From: Oscillospiraceae bacterium
GTDB lineage: Bacteria; Bacillota; Clostridia; Oscillospirales; Oscillospiraceae
Length of the DNA: 64,000 nucleotides
Assembly: GCA_017527825.1 (NCBI GenBank)
Contig: JAFXPO010000042.1
Location: 1 to 64,000, forward strand
Direction of reading: 5' to 3'
Under the pieces are notes generated by a model, which worked only from the letters and a program-made list of their open reading frames with translations, was not told where the DNA came from and ran no database searches. The translations under genes were made by a program, and so were the position numbers. This document shows positions 40,679 to 53,800 of this stretch, one piece after another (position 1 is the first letter of the stretch; each line of letters begins with the position of its first letter).

Positions 40679-41470
40679 TTACTCAGGTAAATTACTCAGG
40701 TAAATTGCCAAAAGCAAAACGCAGAGATGCGCCGGATAAAACACATAGAAAAACCATTTTGGCAGGCGATAGCTTCCGCGCTCCCCGTTGTAGAGCAGGA
40801 TCGGCGCCAGCGACGCGACGCCGTAGGATTCGATCAGACGATGCGCCGCCAAGTCATAGGCGGCAAGCCAGACCAGAACAGCCGCGGACGCCGCAATGCT
40901 GTGCCAGAGCGGAAGCGCCCGCTCTCCCGTGCGCACAGGAAGAATCTCGGTAAGCCGTTCGGACAGAGCGATCATCAGAATCAGTCCAACGCCCCATTTT
41001 CTGTACTCCACATGGAGCAATTCGGCGACGCCGATCGCGGCACACGACGCCGCGAGAAAAAACAGCACAGCAGGAACCGCACCATAGTCGCGTTTCCTGC
41101 ATTCCGCTTCAAATGCCTCTGCCGCCGCCAGAACAAGCAGCCCCAGCGTCAATGTCGCAAAGATGCTCATTCCCGCGCCGCGGTTCTGCCAGGAACGAAA
41201 GGCAAGGTCGGACGGCAGCTCCGAGATCAGCGCAAACACTGCCAGATTCCGCAGATACTTTAGCCGACTGCGGGTGTGACGCAAACCCTCCACCAGCAGA
41301 AAGCAAAACAGAGGAAACGCGATCCTTCCAACATGGCGCATCGCATGATACAATCCACGGTCAAGCAGCGGATAAAAGCAGTATGCGATATGGTCGATCA
41401 ACATGGTCACCACAGCAATCAGCTTGAGCGTGTAGCCCGAAAGACCGTGCCTGATGCCTGTGTTGCTCAT
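40679..41470 (-). CDS. TraX-family membrane protein
   Basis: A 263-aa protein with about seven membrane segments. The TraX-type opening SGYTLKLIAVVTMLIDHIAY and FPLFCFLLVEGLRHTRSRLKYL are present. TraX N-acetylates F-pilin in E. coli; chromosomal relatives in Firmicutes are probably acyltransferases acting on surface molecules. The start at 41470 overlaps the ABC stop by ATGA with GGAGGTGCCACA upstream. It ends the coupled operon. Its last codons lie in a 14-bp tandem repeat. Confidence 0.85.
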   Translation of the reverse strand: MSNTGIRHGLSGYTLKLIAVVTMLIDHIAYCFYPLLDRGLYHAMRHVGRIAFPLFCFLLVEGLRHTRSRLKYLRNLAVFALISELPSDLAFRSWQNRGAGMSIFATLTLGLLVLAAAEAFEAECRKRDYGAVPAVLFFLAASCAAIGVAELLHVEYRKWGVGLILMIALSERLTEILPVRTGERALPLWHSIAASAAVLVWLAAYDLAAHRLIESYGVASLAPILLYNGERGSYRLPKWFFYVFYPAHLCVLLLAIYLSNLPE

Positions 41471-43194
41471 TGTGGCACCTCCGTCTGCCGGATTTTTCCC
41501 GCGGAAAAGGCAACCTGTTTTTCGCAGACAGAGAGCGCCGCGCTGCGGTGGGTAACGATGAGCACCGTCTTGTCCGTCATGGCGCGGAGGTTGCGCAGCA
41601 CCTGCGCCTCCGTGGCATCGTCCAGCGCACTGGTACACTCATCCAGCAGCAGGATCGGACACTCCGAGCAGATCGCCCTTGCAATGGCGATGCGCTGCAT
41701 CTGACCCTCGGACAGTCCCGCGCCGCGCTCACCCAAAACGGTATCCAGTCCGGCGGAGAGCGTGCGGACAAATCCATCCGCGCACGCGATCTCCAAAGCC
41801 TTCCAAAGCAGGGTTTCGTCCCGCATCCGCGTCTGGTCGCCGAAGGCGATGATCTCCCGAATGCTGCCCGAAAGCAGGTGATTCCCCTGCGGGACGTAGG
41901 CAAACAGAGAACGCCACGCGCCAGTAAGCGGAAGCTCGCCGCGGTCGCCGCGCAGGTAACGCTCACCGCTGTCCAGGGGATAGAGACTCAGCAAAAGCTT
42001 CAAAACGGTGCTCTTTCCGCAGCCGGACGGACCGGTAAACGCGATGTACTCGCCCTTCCCCACCGTCAAGTCCACATGCTCGAACACCTGCGGCATCTCC
42101 GGCTGTTCGTCGCTCCGTGCCGGCGGCTGATAGGTAAACGAAGCGTCGCGCAATCCGAATGACACCAACTCCTCGCGATAATAGCGCCGTGTTTCCGCCG
42201 CGCTGACCGTGTCCTCCACATCCAGCGGAAAGCTTTCCACCTCCATCAGGCGCTCCGCGCTCGCCAGCATGGAGTAGTACTGCGGGAGATAACTCGTGAT
42301 ATTGGCAAAAGGGGACTGAATCTGTCCGATCAGCTGCAACACCGCATTCAGCGTGCCATAGCTCATCGTACCGAGAAGAAGGTGCCAGCCGCAGTAGATC
42401 ACGCCGAAGGCATACAGCCCGCGCATCGCCGTTCCGAATCCGACGTTGCAGAAGTTGGAGAAGTGGTTGCGCTGCATCCGCGCGCGCTGATGCGACTCCA
42501 TCGCGGCGTCCGCTGCCGCCTCGGTCTGTGCCTCTGCGCCGAAGGATCGCACGATCAGCAGGCTTTCCAGCCGCTCCTGCAACACGACGCGCAGCGCTCC
42601 GTCCTTCTCCTGCACCAGTTTATGCAGCCGCTTGAGCACCTTGCGAAAGGCGTAGGTCATACCGACCAGCAGCAGCCCGCCCGGCACAAGGATATAGGTG
42701 AACATAGGCTCAAGCACCGTAATGACGACCAGCGCGCCAACAAGCTTGACCGCCAGCTCCGCCAATCCCGGCACGATATGCGTGACGCCGTTTGCGACCA
42801 CCACCGTGTCGCTGGTCAGACGGTTCATCCATTCGCCGGAGTGCACCGCTGTGACCGAGGCATAGTCGCGCCGCATCAGGTTGGAAAAAAGTCTTGATTT
42901 GAAACGGTTTTCAATGCTCGAATGGGTGAACTCCAGCAAAAACCGGAGCAACGCGCGCAGCGCCAGCTGTACGACAATGAGACCGCCAAAGCGTATTGCC
43001 GCGTGTACAAACCCGTCCTGGCTGCCCGCAACGGCGGCGTCGATGATGTCGCGAAAGAGGATCGCGTAGAGCACACTGCTCCCGCCAAGGATGCTTTGCA
43101 GCACCATCAGCCAGATCACATAACCGGCTTTGCTCCCCGCAACGTCAAGAATCCACCGCGTCGTATTCTTTTGTTTGGCGATGTCTTTCGTCAT
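41467..43194 (-). CDS. ABC exporter (fused membrane and ATPase domains)
   Basis: A 575-aa half-transporter with about six membrane helices in residues 1-310 and an ATPase domain with Walker A GPSGCGKSTVLKLL, signature LSEGQMQRIAIARA (Glu in place of Gly in LSGGQ) and Walker B PILLLDECTSALD. No C39 peptidase domain. The start at 43194 overlaps the S26 gene stop by ATGA. In this coupled operon it probably exports a small peptide or lipid-linked product matured by the upstream genes. Confidence 0.9.
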   Translation of the reverse strand: MTKDIAKQKNTTRWILDVAGSKAGYVIWLMVLQSILGGSSVLYAILFRDIIDAAVAGSQDGFVHAAIRFGGLIVVQLALRALLRFLLEFTHSSIENRFKSRLFSNLMRRDYASVTAVHSGEWMNRLTSDTVVVANGVTHIVPGLAELAVKLVGALVVITVLEPMFTYILVPGGLLLVGMTYAFRKVLKRLHKLVQEKDGALRVVLQERLESLLIVRSFGAEAQTEAAADAAMESHQRARMQRNHFSNFCNVGFGTAMRGLYAFGVIYCGWHLLLGTMSYGTLNAVLQLIGQIQSPFANITSYLPQYYSMLASAERLMEVESFPLDVEDTVSAAETRRYYREELVSFGLRDASFTYQPPARSDEQPEMPQVFEHVDLTVGKGEYIAFTGPSGCGKSTVLKLLLSLYPLDSGERYLRGDRGELPLTGAWRSLFAYVPQGNHLLSGSIREIIAFGDQTRMRDETLLWKALEIACADGFVRTLSAGLDTVLGERGAGLSEGQMQRIAIARAICSECPILLLDECTSALDDATEAQVLRNLRAMTDKTVLIVTHRSAALSVCEKQVAFSAGKIRQTEVPQ

Positions 43195-43622
43195 TGATTC
43201 AACAGTTTCCTTTTCACCCTGCCGCCAAGGCGCCGCACTTTGCGCAGAAAGAAACGCACCGGATAGGCGTCCCACCAGAGATGTACATATATATTATAAG
43301 GTATGTCATGCACCGTAATGGTCTTTCCGTTTCGGACAATTTCCTGCAAAACGCCGAGAATCTGATCCTCCCGAACCGGTTCCATCTGCTCCAGATTATC
43401 CCCACAGATGATATAATCGTGCTCACGCACCTGAACGACCCGGTGCAGCACATAATCGCCGTTGTCCCGCTTAAACAGCGCGGTGTCGTATTTTTTCAGC
43501 CTCTCCTCCGGGCGAGCACGCACAACGATCAAATCCCGGTTCTGACGCAGCAGCGGTCGCATGCTGACGCCCTTTGTCGTATAGACAAATACCCCGCGCT
43601 CTGACAGCTCCTGTTCGATCAT
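43191..43622 (-). CDS. S24/S26-type peptidase-like protein
   Basis: A 143-aa protein with the signal-peptidase-like catalytic pattern: Ser in TTKGVSMRPLLRQNRDLIVV near residue 20 and Lys in KYDTALFKRDNGDYVLHRVV near residue 51, then ICGDN. There is no membrane anchor, so it would act in the cytoplasm or at the membrane face with partners. It is coupled by ATGA overlaps on both sides to the HprK-like gene and the exporter, which suggests it trims a dedicated substrate. Confidence 0.85.
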   Translation of the reverse strand: MIEQELSERGVFVYTTKGVSMRPLLRQNRDLIVVRARPEERLKKYDTALFKRDNGDYVLHRVVQVREHDYIICGDNLEQMEPVREDQILGVLQEIVRNGKTITVHDIPYNIYVHLWWDAYPVRFFLRKVRRLGGRVKRKLLNQ

Positions 43623-44371
43623 GGTTCTTCCAGCTCCCTTCCGCTCATCGCTTCATAGGAGACACGAGCCGCGTCTGGATGCATGTTGCAGCGCAGCTTG
43701 TAAAGGGAAACGCCTTGCACGAGCTGATCCACAAGATTCAGCACCCGGAGCATCTGCTCCGCGTTCTTCGGACGATAGGTCTGCCCCAGAATGTTGGGAT
43801 AAATCTCATTGCTTGTGCACGGTTCGATCCGGTTGTTCTCGCCGCGTTCCAGCAGGCAGATCGCTTTGAGCGGCACACAGACGTTACGGCTCAGCCGATG
43901 CTTGCCGTCCCAAGGGGTTCCGTATGCCAAAACACCGCTGTCTGAAATCTTCAGCAGCGGCTTATCATCATTGACCATATATGCCCGCTCGCCGAACAGC
44001 TCCCGCCAGAGGCGCGCGTGCGTACTTTTCCCTGTGCCGCTTGGCGCGGTAAAGAGGTACGCCTCCCCATCCACCGCAACAACCGAGCCGTGGAAAAGGA
44101 TCGTATGATAGGCGGAAAGCCCGTCCGCGACCTTTCGATAAACCGCAAGCGTCTCCAAATAGGAATCCGAAAACGAGTGCGCTCTGCGACCTTCCGCCGC
44201 CGCGGTTTTGTCAGACACCGCCTGTTCATAGGTGATGTCCTCCGGCGTGATCTCAACCGTGAACGCCGCTGCGCCATCTGTCAGATAATCCCGGCAAAAT
44301 GCCTCCGTCTGCGGAAACAACGCGCGGACGGTGACATTCGTCCCAGCAAAAGAACAGGTGAACTCTGTCAT
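43619..44371 (-). CDS. HPr-kinase-like ATPase
   Basis: A 250-aa P-loop protein of the HprK/PEP-carboxykinase-like fold: GSVVAVDGEAYLFTAPSGTG then KSTHARLW (Walker A), VNDDKPLLK and a late C-terminal helix set. It is not the catabolite HprK, which is at 28531. Such proteins accompany PqqD-like proteins in peptide-modification clusters, where some phosphorylate a peptide. It lies 3 bp downstream of pqqD and overlaps the peptidase gene. Confidence 0.8.
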   Translation of the reverse strand: MTEFTCSFAGTNVTVRALFPQTEAFCRDYLTDGAAAFTVEITPEDITYEQAVSDKTAAAEGRRAHSFSDSYLETLAVYRKVADGLSAYHTILFHGSVVAVDGEAYLFTAPSGTGKSTHARLWRELFGERAYMVNDDKPLLKISDSGVLAYGTPWDGKHRLSRNVCVPLKAICLLERGENNRIEPCTSNEIYPNILGQTYRPKNAEQMLRVLNLVDQLVQGVSLYKLRCNMHPDAARVSYEAMSGRELEEP

Positions 44372-44374
44372 ACC

Positions 44375-44641
44375 TTACTCATCCAGCGCGTTGATGGAAC
44401 GCAGCGTATCAAGCACAGCGCAGACATCGGCGCGAATGCGCTCTTCCGGCGCGTCGTATTCCACACACATTTTCGCAACGATCGCATCCAGTGTGGTCTC
44501 ATCCTTGAGGCATTCCACGATGAACGCAGCCGTTTCGTTGCTGCGGGCAATACCGCGGAACGACTCCGCAGCTCCACCTACAGGAATCAGCACATGCTCA
44601 TCACCGATCGTGTGCGTAATGAATTGATCGTTCAGTTTCAT
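44375..44641 (-). CDS. PqqD-family protein
   Basis: An 88-aa RiPP-recognition-element-like protein: MKLNDQFITHTIGDEHVLIP (wing strands), then ETAAFIVECLKDETTLDAIV and a C-terminal helix pair. PqqD proteins bind leader peptides and present them to modifying enzymes. Here the partners are an HprK-like ATPase, a peptidase and an exporter, with no radical-SAM enzyme in the window and no obvious precursor ORF. Confidence 0.88.
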   Translation of the reverse strand: MKLNDQFITHTIGDEHVLIPVGGAAESFRGIARSNETAAFIVECLKDETTLDAIVAKMCVEYDAPEERIRADVCAVLDTLRSINALDE

Positions 44642-44653
44642 TCAAAGCCCTCC

Positions 44654-45724
44654 CTATTTGCCGGCGTCCCTGCCGCGGAACCGCTCGCCGATATCCTTGA
44701 ACATCCTCTTGATGATATTCCAATTGCGCTCCATCTTTCTGTGAAATTGCTCCATCGACACATTGAGCCAGTTGTCGGTATTCACATCGTCCCACTGTTC
44801 ATAAATTCCGTTGATGGTCTGCTCAAGCGCGTCGACACGCGTCCGGCGCTCCGCGACGTATTCATCGTACAGCCTCTGGCGGTCGTCCTTGTCCAAATCC
44901 GCTCGCGCGATATCATCCAAAATGTCCGCGGTTGACGAGAACTGCAAATCACCCTCGTCGGAAGACTGCTCCACAACGTCCAGAAATCTCTTGACGTTCT
45001 GCTCTGTCAGCTCCCCGGAGTGGATCGCCTCCATGTCCAATGTGATGATCATAGCGCCGCTGTTCCCGACAAGGCTCGCGAGCCACGAGCCAAGATTGGT
45101 CTGCGCCGAGCGGTAGAAAATATAGCTGAACCACGCAAGACCGTCTTCTGTGGTGCCGCTGTTCGCCGCGCTCTGGTATCTGGTAAAGCCCTTGAATCCG
45201 GCAGCACCCACTGCCTGAACCGCTTCATCAGAAAAATCATTGTTTCGCAGAAGGAATACGTCCGAGCGCTTTACACCGCTCGCATCCACCTGTTCCATCG
45301 CCGGCAGGATCATCGCGGCTGTTTCAGCGGTAAGCGGCGACGCGGTCAGCATAACCTCCCAATCCTTTCCGGACGCGGCGTCCAGAAGTTCTGAAAAGCG
45401 GTCGGACGCGCAATCCAAAACCAGAACGGGTGACAGCCCGCGCGCTTCAAGCTGCAACTCCGCCCAGGTGATGTCCTCCGGCTCGACGGCATATAAGCCC
45501 AGCGCCAGCCGCGCCGTCTCATGCGTTGTAAAAAACTGGTTTTCGGCATCTTTCAACTCATTTCTCACCGATTCCAGTTCAACCTCGTACGGGCGCGCCT
45601 CCGCTTGCAGCTCCATGATATGGCGGCTTCGCTGCGCTTCAATGGCGTTGGATCGATAAACCATACCCGCGAGGGCAAGACCCATCAACGCAGCGACAAT
45701 AATAAGCGCGATCCTTGCTTTCAT
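44654..45724 (-). CDS. membrane-anchored coiled-coil protein, possible inactive deacetylase fold
   Basis: A 356-aa protein with an N-terminal signal-anchor (residues 4-22, ALIIVAALMGLALAGMVY), a coiled coil to about residue 65, a globular domain to about 250 and a second coiled coil near 260-320. Parts of the domain, such as GAMIITLDMEAIHSGELTEQ, recall polysaccharide-deacetylase folds, but the metal-binding His and Asp pattern is not seen. It sits between capD and pqqD with short gaps, so it is part of the same operon. The function is unknown. Confidence 0.5.
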   Translation of the reverse strand: MKARIALIIVAALMGLALAGMVYRSNAIEAQRSRHIMELQAEARPYEVELESVRNELKDAENQFFTTHETARLALGLYAVEPEDITWAELQLEARGLSPVLVLDCASDRFSELLDAASGKDWEVMLTASPLTAETAAMILPAMEQVDASGVKRSDVFLLRNNDFSDEAVQAVGAAGFKGFTRYQSAANSGTTEDGLAWFSYIFYRSAQTNLGSWLASLVGNSGAMIITLDMEAIHSGELTEQNVKRFLDVVEQSSDEGDLQFSSTADILDDIARADLDKDDRQRLYDEYVAERRTRVDALEQTINGIYEQWDDVNTDNWLNVSMEQFHRKMERNWNIIKRMFKDIGERFRGRDAGK

Positions 45725-45754
45725 TCGAGCCTCCTACCTTTATTCGCACATACG

Positions 45755-47767
<2,013 letters not shown>

Positions 47768-47814
47768 TACCCTTCACCCTCTCTATTTAACCGGAGGCAT
47801 CTAAAACGTAAAAA

Positions 47815-47846
47815 CTCCAATGCGGCGCAATAACACCGCATTGGAG
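47815..47846 (-). terminator. terminator upstream of capD
   Basis: CTCCAATGCGG (47815-47825) pairs with CCGCATTGGAG (47836-47846). On the minus strand a TTTTT follows. It ends the transcript of the 96-aa gene. Confidence 0.8.
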
Positions 47847-47870
47847 ACCTGTCTCTATCGTCTCTTACGT

Positions 47871-48161
47871 TCAGCGGCGCACATGCTCGCGACGCAACCC
47901 CGTGATCAAAATGGCTCCTGCCGCCACAATCATGCAGCAGCCGGCGGCGACAATAATGCGCGCAACGTCAGCCCTGCCAACGCCGGGAAGTCCGGCAAGC
48001 GGCGTCTCTTCGTCCTCGATCTCGATCTCTTCGAGGGTGTCGCTCTCTTCGAGAGCTTCGATCTGCTCTGCCTCCGCTGTCTCAACCGACGCGGCGACCG
48101 GCAGCGCAAACGCAACCATCAAAAAACCGATCACCAGAAATAAGCAGCAAATTCTCTTCAT
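47871..48161 (-). CDS. small exported membrane protein (96 aa)
   Basis: A signal peptide (MKRICCLFLVIGFLMVAFAL), a short very acidic segment rich in Glu (LEESDTLEEIEIEDEETPLA), a C-terminal membrane helix and the basic end RREHVRR. The layout looks like a surface peptide with a membrane anchor, but TPLAGLPG is not a proper LPXTG sortase site. It has its own promoter and terminator. The function is unknown. Confidence 0.6.
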   Translation of the reverse strand: MKRICCLFLVIGFLMVAFALPVAASVETAEAEQIEALEESDTLEEIEIEDEETPLAGLPGVGRADVARIIVAAGCCMIVAAGAILITGLRREHVRR

Positions 48162-48224
48162 CCTTCATGCGCTCCTTTTTGCCGCAAATCAATACTATAA
48201 TAATATACACATGATACCGTTGTT

Positions 48225-48253
48225 ACTATACCACAATATTATGCTGTTAGCAA
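48225..48253 (-). promoter_or_regulatory. promoter of the 96-aa membrane protein gene
   Basis: Minus strand: TTGCTA (48248-48253), 17-bp spacer, TATAGT (48225-48230). Confidence 0.65.
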
Positions 48254-48295
48254 GCCTTTTTCCGCAATAATATAGTTCAAAATTTATATAGAAAA

Positions 48296-48330
48296 GAAAA
48301 AGCCCAAAACCATGATGGTTTCAGGCTTTG
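48296..48330 (-). terminator. terminator of the tRNA-Ala gene
   Basis: On the minus strand AAAGCC-TG-AAACCAT pairs with ATGGTTTTGGGCTTT and is followed by a T-rich run. Confidence 0.75.
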
Positions 48331-48336
48331 TTCCGA

Positions 48337-48412
48337 TGGTGGAGATTAGCGGGATCGAACCGCTGACCTCTTGACTGCCAGTCAAGCGCTCTCCCAGCTG
48401 AGCTAAACCCCC
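48337..48412 (-). tRNA. tRNA-Ala (anticodon GGC)
   Basis: 76 nt reading on the minus strand from GGGGGTTTAGCTCAGC to AATCTCCACCA. The D arm (AGCTCAGCTGGGAGAGC), anticodon arm CTTGA-CTGGCAG-TCAAG and T arm (GCGGTTCGATCCCGC) are all intact. The CCA end is encoded. A perfect promoter lies directly upstream. Confidence 0.95.
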
Positions 48413-48433
48413 GAATCGCTCGGAACGAATGCG

Positions 48434-48462
48434 AGTATAGCACGCTATGCAGGACTTGTCAA
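48434..48462 (-). promoter_or_regulatory. consensus promoter of tRNA-Ala
   Basis: Minus strand: TTGACA (48457-48462), 17-bp spacer, TATACT (48434-48439). Confidence 0.88.
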
Positions 48463-48465
48463 GCA

Positions 48466-51873
<3,408 letters not shown>

Positions 51874-51915
51874 AAACCCACCTCTTCGGTCAGCCTATGC
51901 GACATTGGCTTATCC

Positions 51916-53298
51916 TTATTCGTCCAGCGCGTTGACCATCTGCTTGAAGACCTTGCCGCGTTCCATGAAGTTGGCAAACTGGTCAAACGCCGCGCAAGCC
52001 GGCGAAAGCGTTACCACGTCCCCCGCCGTCGCGCGCTCGGACGCGAGGTCGACCGCGTCCTGCAAAGTATTGACTTCTACCATCTCCGGCTCGCCGCGGT
52101 AGCCGTCGCAGCCCGTCACCGCCGCGCGAATGGCGTTCGCCGTCGCGCCGCAGAGAATCAGCAGCTTGACATGCTCTATAATCTCCGGCGCCAGTGGTGT
52201 AAAGGGAATATGCTTGTCGTATCCACCTGCAATCAGGATGACCTTTTCCGGGAACGAGCGAAGCCCCGCAATGGTGCGCGTGGGGCTGGACGCGATGGAA
52301 TCGTTGTACCACCGGACGCCCCGACGCTCGCGCACCAGCTCAATGCGGTGCTCCACGCCGTTAAACTCCTTCGCCACGGCACGAATGACATCATCCGGAA
52401 CGAGACCGTCCACCGCGGCAATGGCGGCGCAGTAATTTTCCACGTTGTGCTGTCCGGGAATGCGGATGTCAGCGGTCTTGACGACCTCCCGCTCTCCCGC
52501 CGCGTTCCTGAGCCAGATCGCGCCGTCGCGCACAAAAGCGCCGTCCGACACCTCATCGCGGCGGCTGAACATGCGCACACGTGCGCTCGCGCGGGTGGAC
52601 TGCTCCCGCGTGATCTTGTTGTCAAGGTTGAAGATGGCGACGTCTCCCGCCGCCTGATGACGGAATATGTTCTCCTTCGCCGCGATGTACTCTGCCATGT
52701 CGCGATGCACGTCCAGATGATTCGGCGCGAGATTGGTCAGCACCGCAATATGCGGCGAGCGGGTCATGTCCAGAAGCTGAAAGGACGAAAGCTCCACCAC
52801 CGCGTAGTCCTCAGGCTGAATCTGTTCCGTCTCGGCAAGCAGCGGGTGACCGAGGTTTCCGCCCAGATGCACGGTTTTTCCCGCCGCGCGCAGGAATTCG
52901 GAAATCACGGTCGTGGTGGTGGTCTTGCCGTCGCTGCCGGTGACGGCGATGATCGGGCACGGGCAGACCTCAAAGAACACCTGCATCTCAGAGGTCACGA
53001 CTCTGCCCCGTTCCTTTGCCGCCAGAAGCTCCGGCACATCAGGACGCATCCCCGGCGTGCGGAAGATCACGTCGGCGTCGATGCCCTTGAGGTAATCCTC
53101 CCCCAGCCGCAGCGACGCGCCCATCGCCTCCAGCGCCGCGGCGGCGTCACCCAGCCGGTCACGGGTCTTTTTGTCGCAGGCGATCACGCGCACGCCGTTT
53201 TTGCACAGCAGCTCAATGAGCGGTGTGTTGCTCACTCCGATGCCCAGTACCGCAACCGTTTTCCCCTGAAGTGATTTGATGTATGTCTGAATATCCAT
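51916..53298 (-). CDS. murD: UDP-N-acetylmuramoylalanine-D-glutamate ligase
   Basis: A 460-aa Mur ligase that adds D-Glu in peptidoglycan synthesis. N-terminal Rossmann part (VAVLGIGVSNTPLIELL), ATP loop ITVTGSDGKTTTTTVISE, central LTNLAPNHLDVHRDMAEYI and C-terminal NDSIASSPTRTIAGL. The ATG at 53298 has AAAGGA eight bases upstream. The gene is divergent from rnpB; its promoter is at 53336-53364. Confidence 0.95.
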   Translation of the reverse strand: MDIQTYIKSLQGKTVAVLGIGVSNTPLIELLCKNGVRVIACDKKTRDRLGDAAAALEAMGASLRLGEDYLKGIDADVIFRTPGMRPDVPELLAAKERGRVVTSEMQVFFEVCPCPIIAVTGSDGKTTTTTVISEFLRAAGKTVHLGGNLGHPLLAETEQIQPEDYAVVELSSFQLLDMTRSPHIAVLTNLAPNHLDVHRDMAEYIAAKENIFRHQAAGDVAIFNLDNKITREQSTRASARVRMFSRRDEVSDGAFVRDGAIWLRNAAGEREVVKTADIRIPGQHNVENYCAAIAAVDGLVPDDVIRAVAKEFNGVEHRIELVRERRGVRWYNDSIASSPTRTIAGLRSFPEKVILIAGGYDKHIPFTPLAPEIIEHVKLLILCGATANAIRAAVTGCDGYRGEPEMVEVNTLQDAVDLASERATAGDVVTLSPACAAFDQFANFMERGKVFKQMVNALDE

Positions 53299-53335
53299 AA
53301 AGCGCATCCTTTCCGCGTAAACTCAAATCTTATTT

Positions 53336-53364
53336 AGTATATCTCAAAAAAAGAAAAATAGCAA
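53336..53364 (-). promoter_or_regulatory. promoter of murD
   Basis: Minus strand: TTGCTA (53359-53364), 17-bp spacer, TATACT (53336-53341). It is packed next to the rnpB promoter. Confidence 0.7.
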
Positions 53365-53366
53365 CC

Positions 53367-53395
53367 TTGACAGCACGACCCTTTCCCGTTACAAT
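53367..53395 (+). promoter_or_regulatory. consensus promoter of rnpB
   Basis: TTGACA (53367-53372), 17-bp spacer, TACAAT (53390-53395). The expected start near 53402 coincides with the RNA 5' end. Confidence 0.88.
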
Positions 53396-53401
53396 AGACG
53401 A

Positions 53402-53748
53402 CGCGAGTAAGACAGACAGTCGCGCGGTCGGGGCGAAAGGCTCGGTCGTGAGGAAAGTCCGGGCTCCACAGGGCAAGAATAACGGGTAACGCCCGCCGAG
53501 AGCGATCTCAGGAAAAGTGCAACAGAAATAGACTGCCCCGCTTGTCGGGGTGATGGTGGAAAGGTGCGGTAAGAGCGCACCCGACGGCGTGGAAGCGTCC
53601 GTCGCTGTAAACTCTATTCGGAGCAACACCGGTATGGGAGCAAACAGGCTTGCCCGGCCGCTCCCGGGGTGGCTGGATCGCCGCGGCAACGCGGCGGCTA
53701 GATAGATGACTGTCAAATACAGAACCCGGCTTACAGTTTTGCTCGCAC
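53402..53748 (+). ncRNA. rnpB: RNase P RNA (bacterial class A)
   Basis: The catalytic RNA of RNase P, which trims tRNA 5' ends. Hallmarks are present: GAGGAAAGTCCGGGCTCC (P4/CR-I region), ACAGAAATAGACTG, GGTAAGAGCGCACC, and the 3' block AGATAGATGACTGTC followed by ACAGAACCCGGCTTACAG. The 5' end (GCGAGTAAGA) pairs with the 3' end (TTTTGCTCGC) to close P1. Ends are approximate to a few nucleotides. A strong terminator follows. Confidence 0.97.
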
Positions 53749-53758
53749 CACAAATTTG

Positions 53759-53795
53759 AAACCCCCGGCGCAAACGCGCCGGGGGTTTCTCTTTT
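53759..53795. terminator. shared terminator of rnpB and the first SLH gene
   Basis: AAACCCCCGGCGC (53759-53771), AAAC loop, GCGCCGGGGGTTT (53776-53788), followed by a T-rich run. Confidence 0.9.
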
Positions 53796-53800
53796 CCGGT

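Noticed and set aside
40679..44641. Lasso-peptide cluster
   Set aside because: A PqqD-like protein, HprK-like kinase, peptidase and exporter are present, but the required asparagine-synthetase-like cyclase and a precursor are not.
47871..48161. LPXTG sortase substrate
   Set aside because: The C-terminal layout fits, but the sequence TPLAGLPG lacks the sorting motif.
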